This document shows, piece after piece, positions 1 through 8,546 of a DNA stretch of 64,000 bases; within the stretch, counting starts at the first letter, position 1, and every line of letters begins with the position of its first letter. Source of the DNA: SSC3 sp963769585 (lineage in GTDB: Bacteria; Actinomycetota; Actinomycetes; Propionibacteriales; Nocardioidaceae); contig CAVYMJ010000001.1 of NCBI GenBank assembly GCA_963769585.1, positions 248,001-312,000 on the forward strand, in the 5' to 3' direction. A program made the translations under genes and the position numbers. A model generated the notes under the pieces. The model was not told the origin of the DNA, ran no database searches, and saw nothing but the letters and a program-made list of their open reading frames with translations.

Positions 1-17
1 ACGACGGTGCGGGGGCC

Positions 18-45
18 GTGACCGGCTGGATAGCCGGGATATTGT
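18..45 (+). promoter_or_regulatory. candidate promoter of the first glycosyltransferase gene
   Basis: A TATTGT -10 element lies at 40-45, with a GTGACC hexamer (partial TTGACA match) at 18-23 and a 16-bp spacer. Transcription would start near 52, leaving a short leader with an AGGGGG ribosome-binding site before the ATG at 94. The -35 match is weak. Confidence 0.35.
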
Positions 46-93
46 GCCGGTGACCTGTCACCCATGTGCGAGCACCATCAGGGGGTTCTTCCG

Positions 94-1626
94 ATGCCGG
101 CCGCTCCTTCCGCCACCCGAGGGCGAGTCGTCATGCTTGTGCACACCAAGCTGGGCGCTGACTCGCGGGTGATCAAGCAGGCCCGCTCTATGACAGCGCG
201 CGGTTGGGACGTCGTGATCCTGGCGGCCGGGGCAGCCGATCACGAGGTCGACATCGGTTCAGCCACTGTGACGGTGGTCCGCATTCGTCGGCTGCTGCGA
301 CCACAGCGTGCGATGTACCGCACGCATTGGGTCCGGTCCCCCCTCGCCTACAACGATCCACCCACGGCCCAGCACCATGAAGCCTGGCAACGGGCCCGCG
401 TCGGAGACCTGGGCTACCGTGCCGACGCAATCCGGGCAGGTCAGCCCACCCTGGCCGGTCTGCGGCTCGCCGCGCTTCGCGTTCGACGGTTCGGTGCCAG
501 AGTCAAACTGCGTTGGGCGCTGGCTCGGCTCCACGCGACGGAGCAGCTGGACGTCGAGCGTCTGGCGATGGCGTCGAAAGTCGACAAGTTCACGACGGGC
601 TTCTGGACTCGCTCCATGGGCAGGCGCTCCTGGCGCCGCAACTGGCCCGGTGCATACGATCAGGAACTGGCTTACGGTCCGGTCGTGGATCGGCTCAATC
701 CGGACATCATTCATGCGAACGACTTCATGATGCTCGCGGTCGGCGCGAGGGCGAAGTTGCGCGCGCACGCAGCCGGACGTTCGGTGAGGCTGGTCTGGGA
801 TGCACGCGAGTACCTCGCGGGGATGAGTCCCTGGTCGACCCATCCGCGGTGGAAGCCCGGGCACCTCGCGCTCGAGCGCGAGTTCGCGCCGTACGCCGAT
901 GCCGTCGTCACCGTGTCCGAGCCACTGGGCGACCTGCTCATGGCCGACTACGACCTAGCCAGCCGGCCGGCGGTCCTGCTCAACGCGCCGCCGATCCTCG
1001 ACCCGCCGGTGCAGTCTTCGACCAACGTACGCGAGGTCTGCGGCCTCACCCGGGACGTCCCGTTGATCGTCTACTCCGGCGGCGCCGCACCGCAGCGGGG
1101 ACTGGAGATCATGATCGACGCCCTGCCGCTCCTTCCCGAAGCCCACACAGCATTCGTGGTGCTCCCGCACGAGAGCAAGGTCAGCCCCTACGTCCAGTCC
1201 CTGGCCCAACGGGCCGCCGACCTCGGAGTCCAGGACCGAGTCCACCTCTTGGCGTACGTCCCCTCGGACGAGGTTGTCTCCTTCCTGTCCACTGCGGACG
1301 TCGGGGTCTTTCCGGGGCTTCCGTTCCTGAACCACACGATCTCGCTGATCACCAAGTTTCTGGAGTACTCCCACGCTCGGCTGCCGATCGTCGTGAGCGA
1401 CCTCAAGACCATGCGCGAGACCGTCACCGAAACCGGCCAGGGCGAGTGGTTCGAGCACGGAGACTCGGCCAGCTATGCGGTGGCTATCGAGAAGGTGCTG
1501 GCCGACCGATCGTCCTACGTCCGGGCGTACGACGATGAGGAACGCATGGCGGGCTGGACGTGGGAACGCCAGGCAGAGGTGCTGGACTCGGTCTACGACG
1601 ACCTGATGCGGACTGGGAATGCCTGA
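94..1626 (+). CDS. GT4-like glycosyltransferase (paralogue 1)
   Basis: A 510-residue protein with a two-Rossmann GT-B layout. The N-terminal part carries the HTKLGADSRVIKQA acceptor-side motif. A DAREY-type motif lies mid-protein, and a C-terminal GT4-type segment (TKFLEYSHARLPIVVSD) would bind the nucleotide-sugar donor. It probably adds a sugar to a cell-surface polysaccharide at the inner membrane face. The ATG at 94 was chosen over the ATG at 64 because an AGGGGG ribosome-binding site lies 8 bases upstream and because the two paralogues also begin just before the MLVxN/T segment. It overlaps the next gene by 8 bp, indicating translational coupling. Donor and acceptor cannot be told from sequence. 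Confidence 0.8.
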   Translation: MPAAPSATRGRVVMLVHTKLGADSRVIKQARSMTARGWDVVILAAGAADHEVDIGSATVTVVRIRRLLRPQRAMYRTHWVRSPLAYNDPPTAQHHEAWQRARVGDLGYRADAIRAGQPTLAGLRLAALRVRRFGARVKLRWALARLHATEQLDVERLAMASKVDKFTTGFWTRSMGRRSWRRNWPGAYDQELAYGPVVDRLNPDIIHANDFMMLAVGARAKLRAHAAGRSVRLVWDAREYLAGMSPWSTHPRWKPGHLALEREFAPYADAVVTVSEPLGDLLMADYDLASRPAVLLNAPPILDPPVQSSTNVREVCGLTRDVPLIVYSGGAAPQRGLEIMIDALPLLPEAHTAFVVLPHESKVSPYVQSLAQRAADLGVQDRVHLLAYVPSDEVVSFLSTADVGVFPGLPFLNHTISLITKFLEYSHARLPIVVSDLKTMRETVTETGQGEWFEHGDSASYAVAIEKVLADRSSYVRAYDDEERMAGWTWERQAEVLDSVYDDLMRTGNA

Positions 1627-3133
1627 GGCAACGCCACCCAAACATGTCGTGATGCTGGTCGACAATGCCATCGTCGGCGACTCCCGCGTGCAGAAGGAAG
1701 CGATGGCCATCGCCGCCCGCGGGTGGAAGGTCACCCTCGTCGGACGGCGTCCCAGGGCACAGGATCCGGAGAACGGCAGGTTCTTGGGGGTGCGAGCCCG
1801 CTTCGCCTACGTAGCGCCCTTGGCCGGATCGGGTGCTCGCCTGGACAGAACGACTTTGTTGCGCTCACCTCTGGCCTACCCGACCCGGGCCAAAGGGCGT
1901 GCGCGTGATGGGTTGTCCCAGGCCGCTGTGGTCGCCGCGGGCATGGCAATCGACGAGCTCAAGGCGACCGGGCGCGACGTCGGAGCGCGCCGCTACCTGG
2001 CGCGAGCCCGGATGGCGAGGGCGCGCTGGCGACGCAGGGTCGTGGAGCGCAGGCTCGAAGCGTCGGCGGCTCTGCGCCTACGCCGCAAGCTGAGCACGGG
2101 CCTCATCGACCGGGCTGCGATCCGATGGTGGACCTTGACCAAGCGCAAGGCAGCCTGGGCGAAGCTCGACCCTGGCATCTGGGACTGGGAGCTGGGCTAC
2201 GGTCCGCTGGTCGACAAGCTCAAGCCCGACCTGATCCACGCGAACGACCACCGGATGCTGGCAGTGGGCGCCCGGGCGATGTTGCGGGCGCGCGGCCAGG
2301 GCCGCCCTGTAAAGCTGGTCTACGACGCGCATGAGTGGCTCGAAGGCCTCGAGCTCGCCGCTGCACCGACCAGCTGGCTACCGGCCCAGGTCGGCCTGGA
2401 GCGGGCATTCGTACCGTACGCCGACGCGGTGGTGACCGTCAGCGACGTGCTGGCCGAAATGCTCCAGACCGAGCACGCGCTGGGCGAGCGGCCGACCGTC
2501 GTGTGCAACGCCCCCCTGATGGCGTCGACGGTCCAGCCCGAGCAGACGGTGCGCGAGGTGGTGGGACTCGCGCCTGAGGTTCCCTTGCTCGTCTACTCAG
2601 GGGCAATCTCACCGGAGCGCTCCGTCGACACCGTGATCCGCGCGCTTCCCCAGCTACCCGAGATCAACTTCGTGATGGTCGTGAAGATCCCGTTCCAGCC
2701 GATCGTGCACGCCCTTCTGTCCCTGGCCGCCGAGCTCGGGGTTGCCGACAGAGTGCACACCGCGCCATACGTCCCCGTGGAGCAGATCGTCCCCTACCTC
2801 GCTGCCGCCGACGTGGGTATCCATCCGCTGATCCACGGGCCGAACAACGAGATCGCACTGGCCACCAAGTTCTACGAGTACGCCCAGGCGCGCCTGCCCA
2901 TCCTGGTGACTGACGTCAAGGTCATGTCGGAGACGACGCGACGCACCGGCCAGGGCGAGGTGTTCACCGCGGGCGACCCGGCCGACTTGGTGCGTGCGGC
3001 ACGCCTGGTCTTCGACGACCTCGCGAAGTACCGCAAGGCGTTCGACGACGAGAAGCTGATGACCGCGTGGACTTGGGAGGCCCAGGCCGACGTGCTCGAC
3101 TCGCTCTACCGCAGGACCCTGGGTCTCAGCTGA
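1619..3133 (+). CDS. GT4-like glycosyltransferase (paralogue 2)
   Basis: A 504-residue paralogue of the preceding gene along its whole length. It has an N-terminal MLVDNAIVGDSRVQKEA segment, a YDAHEWLEGL motif, a VVTVSD segment, and the C-terminal TKFYEYAQARLPILVTD donor-binding segment. The ATG overlaps the stop of the upstream gene (ATGCCTGA), so the two are surely co-transcribed. Its stop overlaps by 8 bp the stop of the convergent UDP-GlcNAc 2-epimerase gene. Probably a cytoplasmic or membrane-associated enzyme building the same surface glycan as paralogues 1 and 3. Confidence 0.8.
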   Translation: MPEATPPKHVVMLVDNAIVGDSRVQKEAMAIAARGWKVTLVGRRPRAQDPENGRFLGVRARFAYVAPLAGSGARLDRTTLLRSPLAYPTRAKGRARDGLSQAAVVAAGMAIDELKATGRDVGARRYLARARMARARWRRRVVERRLEASAALRLRRKLSTGLIDRAAIRWWTLTKRKAAWAKLDPGIWDWELGYGPLVDKLKPDLIHANDHRMLAVGARAMLRARGQGRPVKLVYDAHEWLEGLELAAAPTSWLPAQVGLERAFVPYADAVVTVSDVLAEMLQTEHALGERPTVVCNAPLMASTVQPEQTVREVVGLAPEVPLLVYSGAISPERSVDTVIRALPQLPEINFVMVVKIPFQPIVHALLSLAAELGVADRVHTAPYVPVEQIVPYLAAADVGIHPLIHGPNNEIALATKFYEYAQARLPILVTDVKVMSETTRRTGQGEVFTAGDPADLVRAARLVFDDLAKYRKAFDDEKLMTAWTWEAQADVLDSLYRRTLGLS

Positions 3134-4217
3134 TCCGGCGCTCGGCGAGGACTCGTACGACGGTCGTGGCCGCGGTGCCGTCGCCGTAGGGCTGGCCGAT
3201 GTCCAATTCCGGTGCGGGTCGGGTGGCGATCTGTTCCCACTCGTCCGGGTCGAGCATGTGCGGGTCGGGGGCCAGTACGTTCCAGTCTCCCTCGAGCGTC
3301 TCCACCCATTCAGTCTCGGGCCGGATCGTCGTACAGGGGCGACCGAGGAGCAGCGCCTCCTTCTGCAGGCCGCCCGAGTCGGTGATGATCCCGGCCGAGC
3401 CGAGCGCCGCCGCGACCAGGCCGCCGTACGGCAGTGGGGGGCCGACGCGGAGCGAGCCGCGGTTCAGCTCGATGCCGTGGGCCGCGGCCCGGGCGACCAG
3501 TCGCGGGTGAGCGAGCAGCGCGACCGGGATGGGTAGCGAGGCCAGGGCATCGAGGATGCCGCGCAACCGTTCCGGGTCGTCGGTGTTGTCCGGACGGTGG
3601 AGCGTGCACACCAGGTAGGGCGATCCGGGGTCGATGCCGGCGGGCAGCCCGTCGACGGGGCTGCCGGCCGCCACAACGGCGTCGCGGACCTGAAGGCAGA
3701 CGTCCACCATCACGTCACCGACCAGCACGGAGCGGTCCTCGAGCCCCTCGTCGGCGAGGTGAGCCATGGCCACTTCGGTCGGGGCCAGCAGTAGGTCGGC
3801 GGCGTGGTCGGTGAGGACGCGGTTGTGCTCCTCGGGCATCCGGCGGTTGAACGACCGCAGCCCAGCCTCGAGATGGGCCACCGGGACATGCAGCTTCACC
3901 GCGGCCAGAGCCGCCGCGATCGTCGAGTTGGTGTCTCCGTACACCAGCACCCAGTCGGGCCGCTCCTTGTCGAAGATCGGGTCGAGCGCACTGAGCATGG
4001 TGCCGGTCTGCGCGCCGTGGCTGCCCGAGCCGACACCGAGATGGATGTCGGGGTCGGGGATCCCGAGGCCCGAGAAGAAGACATCCGACATCTCCGCGTC
4101 GTAGTGCTGTCCGGTGTGCACGACCAGGTGCTGGTGCTCGGTGCGCGCCATCGCCGCCGCGATCGGCGCGAGCTTGACCAGCTGCGGGCGGGCGCCGACC
4201 ACGGAGAGGACCTTCAC
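3126..4217 (-). CDS. wecB: UDP-N-acetylglucosamine 2-epimerase (non-hydrolysing)
   Basis: A 363-residue enzyme that interconverts UDP-GlcNAc and UDP-ManNAc. Family motifs are present in order: VVGARPQLVKLAP at the N-terminus, HTGQHYDAEMSDVFF, a VYGDTNS loop, HLEAGLRSFNRRMPEEHNR, and the uracil/phosphate-binding SGGLQKEA followed by RPETEWVE. The GTG at 4217 is chosen because homology begins there and a TAGGGT -10 lies 8 nt upstream; the long upstream extension is antisense to the glycosyltransferase. The product, UDP-ManNAc, would feed a ManNAc-containing teichuronic or capsular polymer, matching the flanking glycosyltransferases. The bifunctional hydrolysing type is excluded by length. Confidence 0.9.
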   Translation of the reverse strand: MKVLSVVGARPQLVKLAPIAAAMARTEHQHLVVHTGQHYDAEMSDVFFSGLGIPDPDIHLGVGSGSHGAQTGTMLSALDPIFDKERPDWVLVYGDTNSTIAAALAAVKLHVPVAHLEAGLRSFNRRMPEEHNRVLTDHAADLLLAPTEVAMAHLADEGLEDRSVLVGDVMVDVCLQVRDAVVAAGSPVDGLPAGIDPGSPYLVCTLHRPDNTDDPERLRGILDALASLPIPVALLAHPRLVARAAAHGIELNRGSLRVGPPLPYGGLVAAALGSAGIITDSGGLQKEALLLGRPCTTIRPETEWVETLEGDWNVLAPDPHMLDPDEWEQIATRPAPELDIGQPYGDGTAATTVVRVLAERRIS

Positions 4218-4225
4218 GATCCGCG

Positions 4226-4250
4226 ACCCTACCAATCTGCGTGTTAGCGT
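4226..4250. promoter_or_regulatory. divergent leaderless promoters, wecB / glycosyltransferase 3
   Basis: Two TANNNT elements sit back to back: TAGGGT on the minus strand (4226-4231), 8 nt before the GTG of wecB, and TAGCGT on the plus strand (4245-4250), 7 nt before the GTG at 4258. Only 13 bp separate them, so each -35 region must lie over the other's -10. The two genes are therefore probably expressed competitively or under one regulator. Confidence 0.55.
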
Positions 4251-4257
4251 CCCGTCC

Positions 4258-5643
4258 GTGAGTCGTGGACGCGTGGTGATGCTCGTGGACAACGACGTAC
4301 GCCGGGACTCACGGGTGCAGAAGCAGGCCCAGTCGATGGCTGCGGCGGGCTGGGACGTCGTCCTGCTGGGCAGGGCCAGCGACGGGCCCGAGCAGTGGCA
4401 GCTCGGCCAGGCCCAGGTGCGCCTCCTGCCGGTCAGCCGCACGCGCCGTCAGCACGTCTCCCGCACCCCGCTGGTGCGCGACCCGCTCGCCTACCGCTCC
4501 GCGAAGGCCGCCAAGCTGCGCAGCAAGCAGGCCAGGTCGGCGCCACGGCTGGTCCGCCGTTGGGTCCGCCTCCGGGCAGACCACACGGAGCGCCTCTTGC
4601 GCGCACGACGAGAGATGACCTCGCCGGTCGACCGGTTCACGACGGCGGCCTGGCAGCGAGTCCTGGGAGAGCGCGCCTGGCGGCGGCTCGACCCTCATCT
4701 GTGGGACTTCGAGCAGGCCTACGGCCCGGTGATCGACGCGCTGGAGCCCGACCTCGTGCACGCCAACGACTGGGTCATGCTCGGCGTCGGGGCCCGCGCC
4801 AAGGAACGAGCGACCCGCGAGATGAGGCTGGTCTGGGACGCGCACGAGTACCTCCCCGAGATGAAGCCCTGGAGCGACCACCCGCGGTGGATGCCGGCGC
4901 AGCTCGCCCACGAGCGCGAGTACGCGTCCCACGCCGACGCAGTGGTGACCGTCTCCGAGGTGGTCGCTGGACTGCTCCAGAGCCGGCACGAGCTCGGCGA
5001 GCGGCCGTCGGTGGTGATGAACTGCCCCGCTTTCGGACCGCCTCCGACCGAAGGGGTGCCGAGCGTACGAGAGGCCGCACAGGTCGCTCCGGGCGTACCG
5101 ATCCTGCTCTACAGCGGCAACGCCTCCCCTGCCCGCGGCATGTCCACCATGGTCGAGGCGCTTCCTTCACTGCCGGGGGTGGCCTGTGTGTTCGTGGTCG
5201 CGAAACCGGAGTCCGAACATGTGCAGGAGCTGGTCGCGCGCGCAGCCGAGCTCGGAGTGAGTGACCGCCTGCACCTCGCGCCCTACGTGCCGTTCGACCA
5301 GGTCGTGGGCTATTTGTCCTCCGCGACGGTTGGGGTCATCCCGATCCACAAGGGGCTCAACGAGATCGCCTTGAACACCAAGTTCTTCGAGTACTCCCAT
5401 GCCCGGCTGCCCCTCGTCTGCAGCGATGTGAAGGTGATGGCCGAGCAGGTACGGGCGACCGGGCAGGGCGAGGTCTTCGAAGCCGAGAACGTCGACGACT
5501 TCGTCCGGGCCACCAAGCGCGTGCTCGCCAAACCCGAGGCGTACGCCGCCGTCTACGACCAGCCGGGGCTGCTGGAGGGCTGGACCTGGGACTCGCAGGC
5601 TCGGGTCCTCGATGAGGTCTACGCGAAGCTGCTCGACGCCTGA
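4258..5643 (+). CDS. GT4-like glycosyltransferase (paralogue 3)
   Basis: A 461-residue third paralogue with the same architecture: MLVDNDVRRDSRVQKQA at the N-terminus, WDAHEYLPEMKPW in the middle, and TKFFEYSHARLPLVCSD near the C-terminus. The GTG at 4258 is preferred because a TAGCGT -10 ends 7 nt upstream and the homology to the other paralogues starts at once. There is no Shine-Dalgarno sequence, consistent with a leaderless mRNA. It stands divergent to wecB and downstream of the other two, suggesting a triplication split by insertion or inversion of the epimerase gene. Substrate unknown. Confidence 0.8.
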   Translation: MSRGRVVMLVDNDVRRDSRVQKQAQSMAAAGWDVVLLGRASDGPEQWQLGQAQVRLLPVSRTRRQHVSRTPLVRDPLAYRSAKAAKLRSKQARSAPRLVRRWVRLRADHTERLLRARREMTSPVDRFTTAAWQRVLGERAWRRLDPHLWDFEQAYGPVIDALEPDLVHANDWVMLGVGARAKERATREMRLVWDAHEYLPEMKPWSDHPRWMPAQLAHEREYASHADAVVTVSEVVAGLLQSRHELGERPSVVMNCPAFGPPPTEGVPSVREAAQVAPGVPILLYSGNASPARGMSTMVEALPSLPGVACVFVVAKPESEHVQELVARAAELGVSDRLHLAPYVPFDQVVGYLSSATVGVIPIHKGLNEIALNTKFFEYSHARLPLVCSDVKVMAEQVRATGQGEVFEAENVDDFVRATKRVLAKPEAYAAVYDQPGLLEGWTWDSQARVLDEVYAKLLDA

Positions 5644-5741
5644 CAGCCCAGGGGTAGCGGTGGCGTGCCGAGACCTCTTCCGCCCCCCGAGTCGGTCGGC
5701 CCGCACCGATCACAGAGCCTGGGTGCTGACCGACCGGCAGG

Positions 5742-6356
5742 CTAGCGCGTCCCGTGCATGATCAGGCTCATCGCCTCGTTGCGGGTCGCGGCGTTGTGCA
5801 TGGTCCCGCGGATCGCCGAGGTGATCGTCTTGGCGCCGGGCTTGCGCACGCCACGCATCGTCATGCACAGGTGCTCGGCCTCGATGACCACGATGGCGCC
5901 GCGAGCTTCGAGGATCTCCATCAAGGAGTCCGCGATCTGCGTGGTGAGCCGCTCTTGGACCTGGGGCCGACGGGCGTAGACGTCGACCAGCCGGGCCAGC
6001 TTCGACAGCCCGGTGATGCGGCCGTTCTCGGCGGGGATGTAACCGACGTGGGCGACGCCGGTGAACGGGACCAGATGGTGCTCACACATCGACCAGAGCT
6101 CGATGTCGCGGACCAGGATCATCTCGTCGTGGCCCAGGTCGAACGTAGTGGTGAGGACCTCTTCGGCCCTCATCCGCATGCCGCGCAGCAGCTCGGCGTA
6201 CGCCCGTGCGACGCGGACCGGGGTCTCCCTCAGGCCGTCGCGGTCCGGGTCCTCGCCCAGAGCGGCGAGCAGTTCGCGGATGGCTGCAGTCGCGCGAGCC
6301 TCGTCGAAGGGTGGTACGTCGCCGTACGTCTCCTTCGAGATCCGCGGGATGCTCAT
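5742..6356 (-). CDS. folE: GTP cyclohydrolase I
   Basis: A 204-residue enzyme of usual family length. It converts GTP to 7,8-dihydroneopterin triphosphate, the first step of tetrahydrofolate synthesis, as a cytosolic decamer. Visible motifs are ETPVRVARAYAELL, the zinc and catalytic segment SMCEHHLVPFTGVAHVGY, and the second cysteine segment HLCMTMRGVRKPGAKTITSA. Its ATG overlaps the ftsH stop by 4 bp, so it is translated from the ftsH message. The folP/folB/folK genes that often follow are absent here; a glycosyltransferase lies convergently downstream. Confidence 0.95.
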   Translation of the reverse strand: MSIPRISKETYGDVPPFDEARATAAIRELLAALGEDPDRDGLRETPVRVARAYAELLRGMRMRAEEVLTTTFDLGHDEMILVRDIELWSMCEHHLVPFTGVAHVGYIPAENGRITGLSKLARLVDVYARRPQVQERLTTQIADSLMEILEARGAIVVIEAEHLCMTMRGVRKPGAKTITSAIRGTMHNAATRNEAMSLIMHGTR

Positions 6357-8356
6357 CCGTCGCTTTCGTTCCCGAGCGGCGTGCCGCCGTGAACGTCGCC
6401 GCCGGCGCCGGGAGGCGTCAGGATCACCGCACCTTCCGACTCCTCGGGCTTGGTGCCGTTGGCCGCGGACTTGGGCACCTCGACGGGCGGGATCCGCGAC
6501 GGCTCGCGGTCCGGGGAGCCTGTCCAGGCCGGACGTGGGTTTCGTCGGCGCAGCGGCTCGAAGACCTCGGCCACCTGGGCCTTGTCCAGGGTCTCCTTCT
6601 CCAGCAGCGCCATGACGAGCGCGTCGAGCACGTCGCGGTTCTCCTCGAGGATGTCGAAGGCCTCCTGGTGGGCTTCGGCGAGGAACTTCTTCGTCTCCGC
6701 GTCGACCTTGGCCGCCACGTCCTCGGAGTAGTTCCGCGCGTGGCCGTAGTCACGACCCAGGAACGGCTCGGAGTTGGTGTCGCCGAGCTTGATCGCGCCG
6801 AGCGTGTCGGTCATGCCGTACTGGGTGACCATCGCCCGGGCCAGCGAGGTGGCCTTCTCGATGTCGTTGCCGGCGCCGGTGGTCGGGTCGTGGAAGACCA
6901 TCTCCTCGGCAGCCCGGCCACCCATCATGTAGGCGAGCTTGTCCAGCATCTCCGAGCGGGTCTGGGAGTACTTGTCCTCGTCCGGGAGCACCATCGTGTA
7001 GCCCAGCGCCCGCCCACGCGGGAGGATCGTCACCTTGTGCACCGGGTCGCTGCCAGGCAGGGCAGCGGCCACCAGGGCATGGCCGCCCTCGTGGTACGCC
7101 GTGATGAGCTTCTCCTTCTCGCTCATCAGGCGGCTCCGTCGCTGCGGACCGGCGATCACGCGGTCGATGGCCTCGTCCAGGGCCTCGTTGTCGATCAGCT
7201 TGCGGTTGTTGCGGGCAGTCAGCAGCGCGGCCTCGTTGAGCACGTTGGCCAGGTCGGCACCGGTGAAGCCCGGCGTACGGCGGGCAACACCCAGCAGGTC
7301 CATGCCCGGCGCCATCGGCTTGCCTCTGGAGTGCACCTGCAGGATCTTGTGGCGGCCGTCCAGGTCAGGGGCGTCGACACCGATCTGCCGGTCGAAGCGA
7401 CCGGGCCGCAGCAGGGCCGGGTCGAGGATGTCGGGTCGGTTGGTGGCAGCGATCAGGATGACCCCGCCACGCACATCGAAGCCGTCCATCTCCACCAGCA
7501 GCTGGTTGAGGGTCTGCTCCCGCTCGTCGTGGCCGCCACCCATGCCGGCACCACGGTGCCGACCGACCGCGTCGATCTCGTCGATGAAGACGATCGCCGG
7601 TGCGTTCTCCTTGGCCTGCTCGAACAGATCGCGGACCCGGCTGGCGCCGACCCCGACGAACATCTCGACGAAGTCCGAACCGGAGATCGAGTAGAACGGC
7701 ACGCCGGCTTCGCCCGCGACAGCGCGAGCAAGCAGCGTCTTGCCGGTGCCGGGCGGGCCGTAGAGCAGCACACCCTTGGGAATCTTGGCACCGACCGCCT
7801 GGAACTTCGCCGGCTCCTGGAGGAACTCCTTGATCTCACCAAGCTCCTCGATGGCCTCCTGGCAGCCGGCCACATCCGCGAAGGTGGTCTTGGGCATGTC
7901 CTTGGTGATCAGCTTCGCCTTGGACTTGGCGAACTGCATGACGCGGCCGCCACCGCCCTGGACCTGGTTCATCAGGAAGAGGAACAACAGGATGATCAGC
8001 AGGAACGGCAGGAAGGTTGCGAGGATCGAGCCCAGCAGCGAGGACCGCGGGACCTCCACGTTGACCTCGTCCGGGGAGACGTTCTTCTTCGCCTCCTGGT
8101 AGATCGCGTCCTGGGTGCCGTTGAGCCAGTGGCTGACGACCTTCTTGCCGTCCTTGAGGGTCGCCCGGATCTCCTGGTCGCCCTCGACGAACAGGACGGT
8201 CTCGACCTGGCCGGAGCTGAGGTAGGTCTCCATCTTGGCGGTGTCGACCTCGTCGTAGCCGCCGTTGGGCGCGAGGTACTGCAGCGCGACGAGCACACCC
8301 ACCACCGCGACGACGATCCACAACCAGGGACCGCGGAAAATTCGTTTCACGTCCAT
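6353..8356 (-). CDS. ftsH: ATP-dependent zinc metalloprotease FtsH
   Basis: A 667-residue membrane AAA+ protease. One transmembrane helix lies at about residues 9-28 and a second near 100-120, on either side of a small extracytoplasmic domain. Next come the AAA module with Walker A GPPGTGKT, Walker B VFIDEIDA and the TNRPDILDPALLRPGRFDR second region of homology. The zinc protease motif HEGGH (in TAYHEGGHALV) is followed by a proline-rich, probably disordered tail. It degrades misassembled membrane proteins and regulatory substrates. The MDVKRIFRGP start is conserved in actinobacterial FtsH. The Shine-Dalgarno sequence lies unusually far upstream (see the hairpin entry). folE is translationally coupled downstream. 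Confidence 0.97.
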   Translation of the reverse strand: MDVKRIFRGPWLWIVVAVVGVLVALQYLAPNGGYDEVDTAKMETYLSSGQVETVLFVEGDQEIRATLKDGKKVVSHWLNGTQDAIYQEAKKNVSPDEVNVEVPRSSLLGSILATFLPFLLIILLFLFLMNQVQGGGGRVMQFAKSKAKLITKDMPKTTFADVAGCQEAIEELGEIKEFLQEPAKFQAVGAKIPKGVLLYGPPGTGKTLLARAVAGEAGVPFYSISGSDFVEMFVGVGASRVRDLFEQAKENAPAIVFIDEIDAVGRHRGAGMGGGHDEREQTLNQLLVEMDGFDVRGGVILIAATNRPDILDPALLRPGRFDRQIGVDAPDLDGRHKILQVHSRGKPMAPGMDLLGVARRTPGFTGADLANVLNEAALLTARNNRKLIDNEALDEAIDRVIAGPQRRSRLMSEKEKLITAYHEGGHALVAAALPGSDPVHKVTILPRGRALGYTMVLPDEDKYSQTRSEMLDKLAYMMGGRAAEEMVFHDPTTGAGNDIEKATSLARAMVTQYGMTDTLGAIKLGDTNSEPFLGRDYGHARNYSEDVAAKVDAETKKFLAEAHQEAFDILEENRDVLDALVMALLEKETLDKAQVAEVFEPLRRRNPRPAWTGSPDREPSRIPPVEVPKSAANGTKPEESEGAVILTPPGAGGDVHGGTPLGNESDG

Positions 8357-8360
8357 TTTC

Positions 8361-8382
8361 GGGGCGAGCGCCCCGACCTCCT
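8361..8382 (-). promoter_or_regulatory. ftsH ribosome-binding site with intervening hairpin
   Basis: On the minus strand a full AGGAGGT (8376-8382) is followed by one base, a 6-bp GGGGCG/CGCCCC hairpin (8361-8374), then GAAA and the ATG. The linear spacing is 19 nt, too long for initiation. When the hairpin is folded, the effective spacing falls to about 5 nt. Translation may therefore depend on the hairpin forming. Confidence 0.5.
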
Positions 8383-8399
8383 GCTCGCTAAACGGCTAC

Positions 8400-8428
8400 A
8401 GCCCCACCGACCGTACACGGCTGGGGCT
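8400..8428 (-). promoter_or_regulatory. inverted repeat around candidate ftsH -10 element
   Basis: AGCCCCA (8400-8406) and TGGGGCT (8422-8428) form 7-bp arms around a minus-strand TACGGT that fits the TANNNT -10 pattern. The arrangement suits an operator or a leader hairpin for ftsH. No -35 was assigned and the regulator is unknown. Confidence 0.3.
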
Positions 8429-8506
8429 CGCCTACATTCTGCCCGTTCAACGAAGCGCTGGCTCCCTGAGTGCCGGAATTGGCCCCTGTTCGCTCTCGGC
8501 GGACGG

Positions 8507-8544
8507 CCGGTATGAATCCCACGGTCCCGTGGGATTCATACCGG
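8507..8544 (-). terminator. perfect 18-bp-arm hairpin after hpt
   Basis: CCGGTATGAATCCCACGG and its exact reverse complement flank a 2-nt centre, beginning two bases after the hpt stop. It lacks a U-tract, as is common for actinobacterial terminators. Its position fits a terminator of the DUF2342-tilS-hpt operon that separates it from ftsH. Confidence 0.6.
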
Positions 8545-8546
8545 TC

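Noticed and set aside
6206..8515. 769-codon plus-strand frame opposite ftsH
   Set aside because: Antisense shadow; ftsH has full catalytic motifs on the other strand.
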